Origin: Pseudomonas viridiflava
GTDB taxonomy: Bacteria > Pseudomonadota > Gammaproteobacteria > Pseudomonadales > Pseudomonadaceae
DNA: 64,000 nt
Reading direction: 5' to 3'
Assembly (NCBI RefSeq): GCF_900585905.1
Contig: NZ_UTVH01000001.1
Location: 310,001-374,000 of the forward strand
Made by a program: the position numbers and the translations under genes. Positions 26,258 through 35,893 of this stretch are shown here, in pieces. Positions within the stretch are counted from its first letter, which is position 1. The number at the start of each line of letters is the position of its first letter. The notes under the pieces were generated by a model. That model was given only the letters and a program-made list of their open reading frames with translations, was not told the origin of the DNA and searched no databases.

Positions 26258-28336
26258 TTACACCATGTCCATCGAATGGTTGATCGCGCTGACCACGCCC
26301 ACCACGGTCACTTCTGTCTGCGGCGCAAAAATCATGTCGTTGCTGCGCAGGTCCTGGGTCCAGTCGCCTTCAAGGGCAATTTCGAACCGATGGCCCATGG
26401 CGTCAGCTTCAACGTCCTTGAGGTAGGTGCGGTCCAGGTCATCGTTGTAGGCCATCTTCAGCGTGGTGCCGGTACCGTCACCGAAGCCGGTGTAGCCGAG
26501 CGCCGAGACGTCGATCTTGTCGTTGTTGTCGGCAAACCGAATGAGCAGGTCCACGAAACTCTGGCTGTCGGTGCGGTAGCTGTCGGTGCTCGCGGTGTAG
26601 CGAAAAATGTCAGCGTCATTGTTGCTGCCACCGTAGGTCCTGTTCGCGTCGTCGCCCCCGCTCAACCGGTCGGCGCCTGCGCCGCCAATGATGATATCGG
26701 AGCCTCTGCCACCGTCGATACGGTCGTTACCCGCCAAGCCGTAAATGACCTCCGACATGGCTGTACCGGTGATGACATCCTGGCCTGAAGTGCCTTCGAC
26801 AATCGGGGCCTTGAACACCAGATTGGTGCTGTTTAGCTGCCCCGTCAGGTCGCCGTCGAACGCCAGTTCAAAGCGCTGCCCGCTGGCATCGGCATCGAAG
26901 CTTTTCAGGTAGGTGCGGGTGCCCTCGGCGTTGGTCTGGATGGCCAGCGTGCCGTTGTGGCCATCGCCAATACCGGTGAAGCCCAATGAAATAAGCTCCA
27001 CGCGATCCTGCGAGGCATCGAAGTCCAGAATCCGGTCACTGCCGGTTTCGGTCGCGGTACGGTAGCTGTCGCTGACCTGGGTGAAGCGGAAAATATCTGC
27101 GCCCGCGCCGCCACTCAGCACATCCCGGCCACCGCCGCCTTGCAGCACATCGTCACCGCCCAGGCCACGAATGATCTCGGCTGCATCTTTGCCCAGCAGG
27201 TGATTGGCGTCGCTTGAGCCATCAATGTGGTATTTGCCGTCCTGGCTGCCGAACGTGGTGTCAAGGCTGCCATCGGCGTTCAGACGGGTGATGAAGTCGC
27301 CGGCGATGAGGATTTTGCCATCGGGCTGAACGATGGCCGAGTGGGCGTAGTTCGTGGCGCCCTGAGGTACTTTGATGGTGAGCTTGCCGTCGTCGCTGAA
27401 AGTGGTATCGAAAGAACCGTCCGCATTGAGCCGCACTACGTTGAAAGCAGTTCTGTCATTACTCTCACCGGCGACGATGATCTTGCCATCGGTTTGCACG
27501 GTTATCGCCGAGCGATAGTCCAGCCCCAGCGCGGCGTCGAAATACACCACGCCGCCCTCGCCAAACCGGGTATCCAGGTCACCATTGGCAGTAAGCCGCT
27601 GAATGGCGTAAACCGGGTTGCCAGGGTCGTGGGGGCCTTCGCTGCCCACATACAGCCAGCTGCCCAGTAATACGCTGCCGTCAGACTCGACAACGGTCGC
27701 GATATTGCCGGTGCCGTAGTACCCGGTTGGATTGAGGAGAAGAACGCCGTCGTCGCCGAAGCCTTCGGCCGCATTACCGCTGCTGTCCAGTTTGAACACG
27801 ACTGCCTGGGACGTACCGCGAAGGCTCACGTACGAGGATCCATCCGGCGTGGCGTAAATGGCCATGCCGTCGGTGCCGATGGGTACGTCCAGCCGCGCAA
27901 CGCCGTTGTTGCCGAAAGTGGTGTCCAGGGTGCCGTCCACATTGAAGCGCTCGACTTTGAAACCGTCCGGCCTCGACTGCAATGACAGGATTTTGCCATC
28001 GGCCTGCACCGCCATCGCGTAGTCAGCGTCATCCTCGGGGTCAAGGTTTCTGGGCACGAAGGCAATTCCGTCCCCGCTGTAGCTGCTGTCCAGGCTGCCA
28101 TCGGCATTGAGGCGCACCGCCGTGTAATTGCCCCGCGTGCCATAGCTTTCGTCGCCCGGCGAGCCCGGGTAACCGATGGCGGTCTGGAAGCTTTCACCGC
28201 CGATCAGTATTTTGCCGTCAGGCTGGAGGATGATGCTCTGGGTTGAATCACTCCCCGTGGAGGGGTCTACCTGCACTGTACCCGGGCCGGTTCGCACGGT
28301 GTAGTTGATGGTCGCCTTGTTGTTGACTGAAGCCAT
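26258..28336 (-). CDS. RTX-type calcium-binding protein with delta-60 repeats and AlgE-like R modules
   Basis: 692 residues without an N-terminal signal peptide. Residues about 30-370 hold tandem delta-60 repeats (pattern QPDGKILIGG, RLNADGSLDTTFG, DGV). Then come two copies of a module: nonapeptide calcium repeats (GGDDVLQGGGGRDVLSGGAGAD; GGRGSDIIIGGAGADRLSGG) followed by a block DSYRT...D..LDFD...LGFTGIGDG...RTYLK..DADA.GQRFE. The block resembles the R modules of mannuronan epimerases and serralysin tails. C-terminal location of the repeats implies export by a type I system; none is encoded here. The start has AAGGATA upstream. Role unknown; no catalytic domain seen. Confidence 0.85.
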   Translation of the reverse strand: MASVNNKATINYTVRTGPGTVQVDPSTGSDSTQSIILQPDGKILIGGESFQTAIGYPGSPGDESYGTRGNYTAVRLNADGSLDSSYSGDGIAFVPRNLDPEDDADYAMAVQADGKILSLQSRPDGFKVERFNVDGTLDTTFGNNGVARLDVPIGTDGMAIYATPDGSSYVSLRGTSQAVVFKLDSSGNAAEGFGDDGVLLLNPTGYYGTGNIATVVESDGSVLLGSWLYVGSEGPHDPGNPVYAIQRLTANGDLDTRFGEGGVVYFDAALGLDYRSAITVQTDGKIIVAGESNDRTAFNVVRLNADGSFDTTFSDDGKLTIKVPQGATNYAHSAIVQPDGKILIAGDFITRLNADGSLDTTFGSQDGKYHIDGSSDANHLLGKDAAEIIRGLGGDDVLQGGGGRDVLSGGAGADIFRFTQVSDSYRTATETGSDRILDFDASQDRVELISLGFTGIGDGHNGTLAIQTNAEGTRTYLKSFDADASGQRFELAFDGDLTGQLNSTNLVFKAPIVEGTSGQDVITGTAMSEVIYGLAGNDRIDGGRGSDIIIGGAGADRLSGGDDANRTYGGSNNDADIFRYTASTDSYRTDSQSFVDLLIRFADNNDKIDVSALGYTGFGDGTGTTLKMAYNDDLDRTYLKDVEADAMGHRFEIALEGDWTQDLRSNDMIFAPQTEVTVVGVVSAINHSMDMV

Positions 28337-28657
28337 GACATTATCCTTTAGACATGGAACTGGAAGGGAGAGCGGTTCGGTATGAAGCATTGGATCCGAC
28401 CTTGGCGGGCTGAAAAAATGCCAGAGGTCTCAAGTAGCTTGCCGATGAAATATCACTGCTAATGGCACGTCGGCCAGAAAAGTGCAGGGACTGTCATGAG
28501 TCATTTCAGCAAGGCGCCACATTGCTATTTGTCCGCATAGTTGCAGAATGTTTCTTTAATCTTGTTAGGATATACACCCTTTCACCCCACGTTATGCCAT
28601 CTGACAGTGTGCACAACGACCTCCACGCAACTGCGTGCTTAAACAAGGAGCCCCCTC
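28337..28657. other. Divergent promoter region RTX gene / BCCT transporter
   Basis: No gene seen in 321 bases. The part near 28545-28575 is A/T-rich with a TATACA that could be a -10 box for the rightward BCCT gene; the ribosome site AAGGAG precedes its start. Confidence 0.45.
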
Positions 28658-30325
28658 ATGGGTCAAAAACCTGTGGATGATCCGACCGTCAGCGGCCATT
28701 CTGCCAGCGACGACGGCATCCCGGCCCCTAGCGGTGCTGCCAATCTGATCGATACCGATTACGTCATTGGGCAAGACAATATCAAGGGGGAGTTTTCTTT
28801 CTCGCTCGATATTCACGGCAAGGTGTTCATTATCTCTGCTGCCGCCATTTTACTGTTCGTCGTCCTTACGCTTGCGCTTCAGAATGAAGTGGAACCGTTA
28901 TTCAGTGCCATTCGTAACTGGTTGACAGGGCATCTGGCCTGGCTCTTCATGAGTATTGCCAACATATTCGTGGTGTTGTGTCTGGTGTTGATTGTTTCGC
29001 CACTGGGCAAGGTCAGATTAGGCGGCAGAGACGCAAAGCCCGATCACAGTTATGTCGGCTGGTTCTCGATGCTTTTCGCGGCGGGCATGGGCATCGGCCT
29101 GATGTTCTACGGCGTTGCCGAGCCCATGTCCCACTTTGCAGCATCAATGGGCGGCGTGACGCTTGACGCGAGCGGAGCCCGCACGGACTGGGCGCCGCTC
29201 GGCGGGGCGGCGGGGGATGCCAAGGCATCTGCTGATCTGGCGATGGCGGCCACGATCTTCCACTGGGGTCTGCACCCCTGGGCCATCTACGCAATTGTCG
29301 CGTTATCCCTGGCGTTGTTCTCCTATAACAAGGGTCTGCCGCTTTCAATTCGCTCCATCTTTTACCCGATGCTTGGCGAGCGCGTCTGGGGATGGCCAGG
29401 GCATATCATTGATATCCTCGCGGTATTTGCCACCTTGTTCGGGCTGGCGACCTCGCTGGGCATCGGCGCGGAACAGGCAGCTGCAGGTATCGAATATCTG
29501 TTCGGCATAAAATCCACCAACCTCAGCAAGGTCGTGCTGATTGTGGGGATCACGCTGGTGGCTCTGTGGTCAGTCCTGTCCGGGTTGGACAAGGGCGTCA
29601 AGATGCTGTCCCAGATCAACATGGGTCTGGCCTTGCTGTTGCTGGTGTTCATCATTGTCGTCGGGCCAACACTGGCCATCTTTACCGGGTTTTTCAGGAA
29701 TCTGGTGACGTACGTGGAATACCTGCCAGCCTTGTCCAATCCATTCGGACGCACCGACACCGAATTCACTCAAGGCTGGACGGCGTTCTACTGGGCCTGG
29801 TGGATCAGTTGGTCTCCGTTTGTAGGCATGTTCATTGCGCGTGTCAGCCGTGGCCGAACCGTCAGGGAATTCCTCATTTCGGTCCTGCTTGTGCCCTCGG
29901 TGGTTTCAGTGCTGTGGATGACCACGTTTGGCGGCACGGCAATTGATCAGGCTACGTTGCAAGGCCTGGTGGGCGTCAAGGACGCCGTGCTGGAATTAAA
30001 GCTGTTCGCAATGCTTGAAGGCCTCCCGCTCAAGGAAATCTCTTCGTTTCTGGGGATTGTCCTGGTGATCGTGTTCTTCATTACCTCGTCCGATTCCGGC
30101 TCCCTGGTCATCGACACCATCACCGCTGGCGGCAAAGTCGACGCGCCTGTACCCCAACGCGTCTTCTGGGCGGTGATTGAAGGCGTGATTGCCATTGCAC
30201 TGTTACTGGGCGGAGGCCTCGTTGCGCTTCAGGCGATGGCGGTGTCCACAGGCTTGCCATTCGCCATCGTGCTGATGATCGGCTGTATTTCGCTGGTAAA
30301 AGGGCTGATGTCCGAACCTCGATAG
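28658..30325 (+). CDS. BCCT-family betaine/choline-type transporter
   Basis: 555 residues with 12 membrane segments. The family signature GWTAFYWAWWISWSPFVGMFIARVSRGRTVREF is present in the eighth membrane region, as are GMGIGLMFYGVAEP and the HWGLHPWAIYA block. BCCT carriers take up glycine betaine, choline, carnitine or ectoine with Na+ or H+ for osmoprotection. The long C-terminal osmosensing tail of BetP/BetT is absent: the protein stops soon after the last helix. Ligand not determined. Heads a BCCT-MscS pair. Confidence 0.92.
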   Translation: MGQKPVDDPTVSGHSASDDGIPAPSGAANLIDTDYVIGQDNIKGEFSFSLDIHGKVFIISAAAILLFVVLTLALQNEVEPLFSAIRNWLTGHLAWLFMSIANIFVVLCLVLIVSPLGKVRLGGRDAKPDHSYVGWFSMLFAAGMGIGLMFYGVAEPMSHFAASMGGVTLDASGARTDWAPLGGAAGDAKASADLAMAATIFHWGLHPWAIYAIVALSLALFSYNKGLPLSIRSIFYPMLGERVWGWPGHIIDILAVFATLFGLATSLGIGAEQAAAGIEYLFGIKSTNLSKVVLIVGITLVALWSVLSGLDKGVKMLSQINMGLALLLLVFIIVVGPTLAIFTGFFRNLVTYVEYLPALSNPFGRTDTEFTQGWTAFYWAWWISWSPFVGMFIARVSRGRTVREFLISVLLVPSVVSVLWMTTFGGTAIDQATLQGLVGVKDAVLELKLFAMLEGLPLKEISSFLGIVLVIVFFITSSDSGSLVIDTITAGGKVDAPVPQRVFWAVIEGVIAIALLLGGGLVALQAMAVSTGLPFAIVLMIGCISLVKGLMSEPR

Positions 30326-30413
30326 CGCGCTCTGGTGCGATCGCTTCACTTTCATGTTCAAAGACAGGGGTGCTGCCCGGCAGGGCACGCCTCTGTACCA
30401 GACAGAGGACTGC

Positions 30414-31553
30414 ATGTTTCAAGAAGTCGCAAACTTTTTCGTCGTCTATAAATTTCTCGGTATTTCGCTGGCCAACTGGATTTTCGCGGCATCGCTGATC
30501 GTTATCAGTTTTGTGCTGGCAAGGACCGTGATTGGTTTCTTCCTCAGGAAACTCCGAAAGCAGGCCGCCCTGCCCAATGCACATCTGAGTCACATTGCTG
30601 TCGAGGTCCTGTCCGGCACCAGCAACACCTTGCTGTTGCTGGCTTCCATTCTGATCGGTGTCGGTGTTCTGGATTTACCTGAGCGCTGGCTGGGCCGTGT
30701 CAGCAGCCTCTGGTTCGTCGTGGCTGCGCTGCAGGTCGGGCTCTGGGCTAACCGGGCGCTGGCCCTTGCGCTGGCTCGGTATTTCCGCCGTCACAGCGCG
30801 GCCGACACCTACCAGGGCAGCGCGTTGGCTACCTTGAGTCTGTGGGGCGCCAAGGTGTTCCTGTGGGTCGTGGTTGTACTGGCGATGCTGTCAAATGTCG
30901 GTGTAAACATAACGGCCTTCGTGGCAAGTCTGGGGGTGGGCGGTATTGCTGTGGCATTGGCCGTCCAGAATATTCTGGCCGACGTCTTCGCCTCCCTGTC
31001 CATTGCTGTGGACAAGCCATTCGAGGTCGGAGATTTCATCGTGGTTGGCTCGCTGTCCGGCACGGTCGAGCACGTGGGTCTGAAAACGACCCGGATCCGC
31101 AGCTTGGGTGGCGAGCAGATCGTCATGGCGAATGCTGAAATGATTGGCAGCACTATCCAGAACTACAAGCGGCTGCAGGAACGCCGGATTGTGTTTGAAA
31201 TTGCCTTGACCTACGGCTGTTCAGCCCAGCAGATCAGAGCAGTGCCGCAACGGATCGAAGACATCGTGCGCCAGCAAAAGCTGGCCCGATTTGATCGCTG
31301 TCATTTCCGCAGCTTCGGCAGCCATGCGCTGGAGTTCGAGACGGTCTACATCGTGCTTGATCCCAGCTACAACGTGTACATGGACGTTCAACAAGCGATC
31401 AATCTTGCCATTGTCGATGCGTTCGCCGAGCTGGGGGTCAGTTTTGCCCTGCCATCACGTACCGTGTTCATCGAGAGCGTGCCGGCAATGGGCAACCCTC
31501 AAAGCGCTCCGGCTGGCGCCAGCGAGGCGGTGCCGCAAGACGCGGAGCAGTGA
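30414..31553 (+). CDS. MscS-family mechanosensitive channel
   Basis: 379 residues. Four hydrophobic helices, then the TM3-like pore helix and beta domain with GVGGIAVALAVQNILADVFASLSIAVDKPFEVGDFIVV, the MscS hallmark, and NAEMIGSTIQNY. It should open on hypoosmotic shock to release solutes. Start at ATG 30414 behind AGAGGAC. It lies 88 bases after the BCCT uptake gene, so import and emergency release of solutes are encoded together. Confidence 0.9.
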   Translation: MFQEVANFFVVYKFLGISLANWIFAASLIVISFVLARTVIGFFLRKLRKQAALPNAHLSHIAVEVLSGTSNTLLLLASILIGVGVLDLPERWLGRVSSLWFVVAALQVGLWANRALALALARYFRRHSAADTYQGSALATLSLWGAKVFLWVVVVLAMLSNVGVNITAFVASLGVGGIAVALAVQNILADVFASLSIAVDKPFEVGDFIVVGSLSGTVEHVGLKTTRIRSLGGEQIVMANAEMIGSTIQNYKRLQERRIVFEIALTYGCSAQQIRAVPQRIEDIVRQQKLARFDRCHFRSFGSHALEFETVYIVLDPSYNVYMDVQQAINLAIVDAFAELGVSFALPSRTVFIESVPAMGNPQSAPAGASEAVPQDAEQ

Positions 31554-31582
31554 GCACTGCCAAGAGCTGATGACCTTGCGCA

Positions 31583-32305
31583 TCAGTCCCACAGCGTACC
31601 GACAGGCGCAGACGGAGCGTAATGGGTAGCGATCTGGGCCTGTAACAGCTCGGCAGTAGCCAAGGCATCGGTCAGCGCATGGTGGGCGTGATACATCGGC
31701 AAATTGTACCGCTCACGGCTGTCGGCCAGGCGGATGGACAGTTGGGGGCGGCGCAACAGCCGCTTCAGCCATCCCTGTTTTTGCCTGTGGATTCGCGCTT
31801 CCAGCTGCATGGTGTCTATGACCGGAAATTGCAGCCCTTCGCCCAGTTGCTTCAGAAAAGCCTGATCCAGAAATCCGCGCTCGATGTTTCGGTAATGGAC
31901 AACCATGACCTTGCCGGCCATGGCCTCAAGCAGCGTCTCGACGATCTCTGCGAACGTCGGCGCTTGCGAGATTTCTGCGTGGGTGATGTGGTGGAAGGTG
32001 ACGGATTTCCCGTTAAGTTCCGAGCTGGGCTTGACGACCCAATACTGCGCATTGCGGCATTGAATCCGCTGTAGCGTGCAGGGCAGCAGGCCGATGCTGA
32101 CGATGCTGTGCGCCTGAGCATCGAGTCCGGTGGTCTCTATATCCATTGCGAGCAGCTGCACGCTGTCGATCGCGGTGTGTGCGGATACGACGCCTGCTTC
32201 ATAGAACGTGCGCAAGGCCGGGTGCCTGGCTGCGCCCGCCAGGTGTGCAAAGCGGGCAGACCAGTCTTGCATGTTGGTGTCAGGGGCAGTGGTGACGTCT
32301 TTCAT
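31583..32305 (-). CDS. DEDDh 3'-5' exonuclease (DnaQ-like)
   Basis: 240 residues. ExoI motif AMDIETTGLD (DxE), ExoII around NIERGFLDQAF, and ExoIII HHALTDALATAELL give the DEDDh set. An N-terminal extension of about 50 residues precedes the nuclease. In many gamma-proteobacteria this polymerase-III-epsilon-like protein is linked with a cNMP-CBS-DUF294 protein, as here; the two overlap by ATGA. In those clusters a sodium:solute symporter is usually next; here there is none, but a BCCT carrier and NhaA flank the pair. Confidence 0.88.
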   Translation of the reverse strand: MKDVTTAPDTNMQDWSARFAHLAGAARHPALRTFYEAGVVSAHTAIDSVQLLAMDIETTGLDAQAHSIVSIGLLPCTLQRIQCRNAQYWVVKPSSELNGKSVTFHHITHAEISQAPTFAEIVETLLEAMAGKVMVVHYRNIERGFLDQAFLKQLGEGLQFPVIDTMQLEARIHRQKQGWLKRLLRRPQLSIRLADSRERYNLPMYHAHHALTDALATAELLQAQIATHYAPSAPVGTLWD

Positions 32306-34182
32306 GACGACAGTCGTCCCTTTGCCGGGTAGCGAAAGCGCAGAAAGTTCTGACCATTGCTCAGAACCTGAAACGCCTCTTTGAGATTGTGCCGCTCACT
32401 GTGGGAAAACCGCCCCGGTTCGATGTAGTTGTCCGGGCTGGCCCCGTGTTCAAGCGCGTCTGCCTGATGCCGAATGCGCACCATGGAGAGAAACTCCAGG
32501 GCATAGCGCAGGTTTTTCACCGCCTCGGGTGGCATGACGTTGGCCGCAGCGATGGCTTGCAGGCGGTCAAACGAATTTTGCGCAGTGCTGCCGCAGGCGA
32601 GGGCATGGATGCGGATCAGGTCGGTCAGCGGCGCGGTGCCTCGTCCCTTGAGGTTGATGATCCGTTTTTGTTGGCCGTCGGTCTCGACGACGAAGGTGCG
32701 GAAAAACCCCAGCGGTGGCGTCCTGTTTAGCGCGATTCTGGCCATCGCATTCAAAAAGCCAGGGCTGGATGCGGACTTGCTGGCACACAGATCCTTGAGT
32801 TCCTGAACCAGTTCAAGCTGGCCATAGACTCCATCCAGGTCGAAAAATATGCAGCTGTTGAGCAGGGTGGTCGGGTTCGGCTTTTCGATCCACTGCTGGA
32901 AGTAGTTGCGCCATACGCTGAGGGGTTGGCGCCACTGCTCATTGCTCGCCATTATGCCGCCCTTGCAGTAGCTGTAGCCGCACGCGGCCAGACCGTCGCT
33001 GACGAAGCTGGCCAGATTACGAAAATACCCATCATGCAGCGCCGCATCAAAACGGTCGTCGAGCACCAGAGCGTTATCCTGATCCGTCACGAGCAATTGT
33101 TCGTCTCGGGCCATGGAACCCAGTGCCATGAAGCAGTAAGGCACTGGTGGCGGGCCAAACTTCTTTTCAGCCAGCTCGATCAAGCGCTGGGTGAAGGCCC
33201 TGCCTATCCCTGAAATCGCGCTGCCGATCATGTGTGCCGTCGCACCGTCGCGCACCATGCGGATGTACGTGCCCCTGAGATCTCTCAACAGCGATTGCAA
33301 GCCTTCAATGGAGGTCTGGTTGGAGATTCTGCTCACCAGGTGCAAGCTGCTGTGAGATTCGTAGCGAATGATGTCCGACAGATTGATCAGCCCGGCTGGT
33401 CGGCCGTTCCTGAGCACGGGAAGGTGATGAATATTGCGCCGCAGCATCACCAGCATCGCTTCGAAAACCGAGTCGTCCACGTCTATCGATACCGGGTCTG
33501 CGGTCATTATCTGGCTGACCTGCCTTGCTTCGCCGTCGAGCCCGGCTGCCACTACGCGCGTGCGCAAGTCGCGGTCGGTGACGATGCCCCGGATTTCTCC
33601 AGCCTCGAGCCCGGCAGGCGACATGACAACCACGCACGCCACACTCTGTTCGGCCATGGTCCTGGCAGCATCACCCACCGTGTCGTTGCAGGACACCCAC
33701 ACCAGAGAGCGCGAGAGCAGCGCGCGGCATCTGAGCTGGATCAGCTCGCTGGCACGCCCTTGCGCCTCGACGGCCGACTTGAGCCTTGAGTGGCCCTCGG
33801 CTTCGACAAAGTCAGCAAAGGCATCATGTTGCGCGCAGAGCTCGGCGAACAGGTCTGCCGGAATGAAGTAAACGAGACTGTCCTCCAGCGCCCGTGCGGG
33901 AAAACGCACCTTGTTACTGCGCAGCAGGCCCGCCTGACCAAAGATATCGCCTTCCACCAGACGGTTATACAGTTCGCCGTTGCGTCGATAGATCTCGACC
34001 GCGCCGCTTCGAACATAGTGCAAATCCTGAATGACCGCACCGGCCTCCAGAATCTCGCTCCCGGCTTTGAAGTAACTGACTTCAATACGCCTGGCAATAG
34101 CGTCGACCGCGTCCTTTGGCAGCGTATCAAACGGGGCGAAGCGGCTGAGATGGTCACTGATCTCCTGTAACTCGATTTGCAT
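32302..34182 (-). CDS. cNMP-CBS-DUF294 nucleotidyltransferase-like regulator
   Basis: 626 residues. Cyclic-nucleotide-binding domain at about 10-125 (YFKAGSEILEAG, VEGDIFGQAGLL), paired CBS domains at about 160-285 (ACVVVMSPAG, GIVTDRDLR, HHLPVLRNGRPAGLI), then DUF294 with the transferase-like GSMARDEQLLVTDQDNALV and a C-terminal helical DUF294_C domain. The cNMP fold lacks a clear cAMP site. The protein probably senses adenine nucleotides and modifies or regulates a partner. Start at ATG 34182. Upstream gene of a two-gene operon with the exonuclease. Confidence 0.88.
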   Translation of the reverse strand: MQIELQEISDHLSRFAPFDTLPKDAVDAIARRIEVSYFKAGSEILEAGAVIQDLHYVRSGAVEIYRRNGELYNRLVEGDIFGQAGLLRSNKVRFPARALEDSLVYFIPADLFAELCAQHDAFADFVEAEGHSRLKSAVEAQGRASELIQLRCRALLSRSLVWVSCNDTVGDAARTMAEQSVACVVVMSPAGLEAGEIRGIVTDRDLRTRVVAAGLDGEARQVSQIMTADPVSIDVDDSVFEAMLVMLRRNIHHLPVLRNGRPAGLINLSDIIRYESHSSLHLVSRISNQTSIEGLQSLLRDLRGTYIRMVRDGATAHMIGSAISGIGRAFTQRLIELAEKKFGPPPVPYCFMALGSMARDEQLLVTDQDNALVLDDRFDAALHDGYFRNLASFVSDGLAACGYSYCKGGIMASNEQWRQPLSVWRNYFQQWIEKPNPTTLLNSCIFFDLDGVYGQLELVQELKDLCASKSASSPGFLNAMARIALNRTPPLGFFRTFVVETDGQQKRIINLKGRGTAPLTDLIRIHALACGSTAQNSFDRLQAIAAANVMPPEAVKNLRYALEFLSMVRIRHQADALEHGASPDNYIEPGRFSHSERHNLKEAFQVLSNGQNFLRFRYPAKGRLSS

Positions 34183-34433
34183 GAAACCTCGGATGGGAGT
34201 TGCGTGGGTAAGAGGCCGGACTCGGCGAAGGTGGTGTGCCTGACTGTCTGCCCACCAGACCACATCTTGCCAGGGTCAGCAACTGCTACCCGTGCTGCGC
34301 AGGTTCAGCTGATTTAGTGCCAGGGTTTGCTCTGTGACCGATACCTTCTTATCATCCACTCGGGTGCACTGCGCATGTGGCGCAAAGCAGGTTAAAGACA
34401 GCGATTGGTCGGGCCGCCAACGGAGCCTTTACC

Positions 34434-35798
34434 GTGGCTGAAAATCAGCATCCGTCCCCCTCGATACCCCGACCCCAGCAGCTTGCGGAAAAAGCAATTT
34501 CCGCGCTGGAGCGTTTTTCCCACATAGAAGCCGTCAGCGGTATCGCGCTGCTGATTGCCGCCATTGCGGCGCTGATATGGGCAAACAGCGCATACGCCGA
34601 AAGCTATCAGCACCTTCTGCACGCGCCGATCAGCATCGGCTTCGGCGATGTCAGTATCGCCCGCAGTTTCCATTTTCTAATCAACGACGGGCTCATGACC
34701 ATCTTCTTTCTGGTCGTGGGTGCAGAGATACGTCAGGAAATCCACAACGGGGCGCTGGCGAATCTGAAGCTGGCGCTACTGCCCATGGGCGCCGCATTGG
34801 GAGGGGTGATGGTGCCTGCGGCGATTTATCTGGCCGTCAATCACGGCACCGATGCCAGCGCTGGCTGGGCCGTGCCGACCGCCACCGATATTGCATTTGC
34901 CGTGGGCGTCCTGGCACTGCTGGGCAAGTCGATACCCGGCGGGGTAAGGGTCTTGCTGCTTGCTCTGGCAATCATTGATGACATTGTCGCCATTCTGATC
35001 ATCGCGGCGTTCTACACCACAAGCCTTGATTATTCAGGGGTGGTCATCGCCGTTGTCGGCATGTTGGTGGTACTGCTGTTTCAGCGCATGGGCATCGGCA
35101 AAATGGCCCCGTATGCACTACCTGGCGCGATCATCTGGTACGGCCTCTACAAAACAGGTGTTCATCCGACCCTTGCCGGCGTCATTCTGGGGCTCATGAG
35201 TCCAGTGCGCTCCATGCCGATGAGAGAGCGCCCTCTGGACGCCATTCAAAACAGTTTTCACGAGCTGGTTGAGCGATTCTCCGGGAGCACGACCGAGGCG
35301 AATTCCGTTTCAAAGCCCCTGAAGGTCATCCGGCAGGCTGAGCGCGAAATGCTCACCCCGGTGCAGCGCATTCAGGCCGCACTGCATCCGTGGGTCGCAT
35401 TCGCAATCATGCCGCTGTTCGCGCTGGCCAACGCGGGGGTGAGCTTCGGTGGTGCGAATCTGGAAAACGCCCTCTCGCAACATGTTTTCGTTGCCGTAAT
35501 CGCAGCGTTGGTCGTGGGCAAGCCGCTGGGTGTCATCCTCGCGTCACTCCTTCTGGTCAAATCAGGCCTTTGCAAACTTCCAGGCGATGTCAGCTGGACG
35601 GGGGTGATCCTCGTCGGGCTACTGGCGGGCATCGGCTTCACCATGTCGATCTTCATCGCGACGCTGGGCTTCAGCGATGAAAGCCTGCTGGCCGCTGCGA
35701 AGCTGAGCGTACTTTGTGCATCCGCGGCGGCCGCCGTGCTGGGCCTGAGTTGGGGCCTTTTCAGACGTTCATCCCTGCAGGGGGCGAAGGATCAGTGA
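34434..35798 (+). CDS. nhaA: NhaA Na+/H+ antiporter
   Basis: 454 residues with 12 membrane segments. The pair Asp182-Asp183 ([15 protein letters not shown]) is the ion-binding site; [16 protein letters not shown] and the C-terminal [15 protein letters not shown] are family blocks. It expels sodium in exchange for protons. I favour the GTG start at 34434 (MAENQHP) behind CGGAGCC; a GTG 19 codons earlier also lies in frame. It closes the salt-related block. Confidence 0.94.
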   Translation: MAENQHPSPSIPRPQQLAEKAISALERFSHIEAVSGIALLIAAIAALIWANSAYAESYQHLLHAPISIGFGDVSIARSFHFLINDGLMTIFFLVVGAEIRQEIHNGALANLKLALLPMGAALGGVMVPAAIYLAVNHGTDASAGWAVPTATDIAFAVGVLALLGKSIPGGVRVLLLALAIIDDIVAILIIAAFYTTSLDYSGVVIAVVGMLVVLLFQRMGIGKMAPYALPGAIIWYGLYKTGVHPTLAGVILGLMSPVRSMPMRERPLDAIQNSFHELVERFSGSTTEANSVSKPLKVIRQAEREMLTPVQRIQAALHPWVAFAIMPLFALANAGVSFGGANLENALSQHVFVAVIAALVVGKPLGVILASLLLVKSGLCKLPGDVSWTGVILVGLLAGIGFTMSIFIATLGFSDESLLAAAKLSVLCASAAAAVLGLSWGLFRRSSLQGAKDQ

Positions 35799-35849
35799 TC
35801 TGCCTGGGGCGTTCTGACCGGTTTTAGCGGGACGCTGAGTCGAATAACT

Positions 35850-35882
35850 GCAAACGCGACGTCATGTTTATCGGGCGTTTGC
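35850..35882. terminator. Weak hairpin at 3' ends of nhaA and DUF4350 genes
   Basis: Eight-base arms GCAAACGC and GCGTTTGC with a 17-base loop, between two convergent genes. It lies at the right edge of the inserted block. No T-run; call is tentative. Confidence 0.4.
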
Positions 35883-35893
35883 CCACTCGGAGA

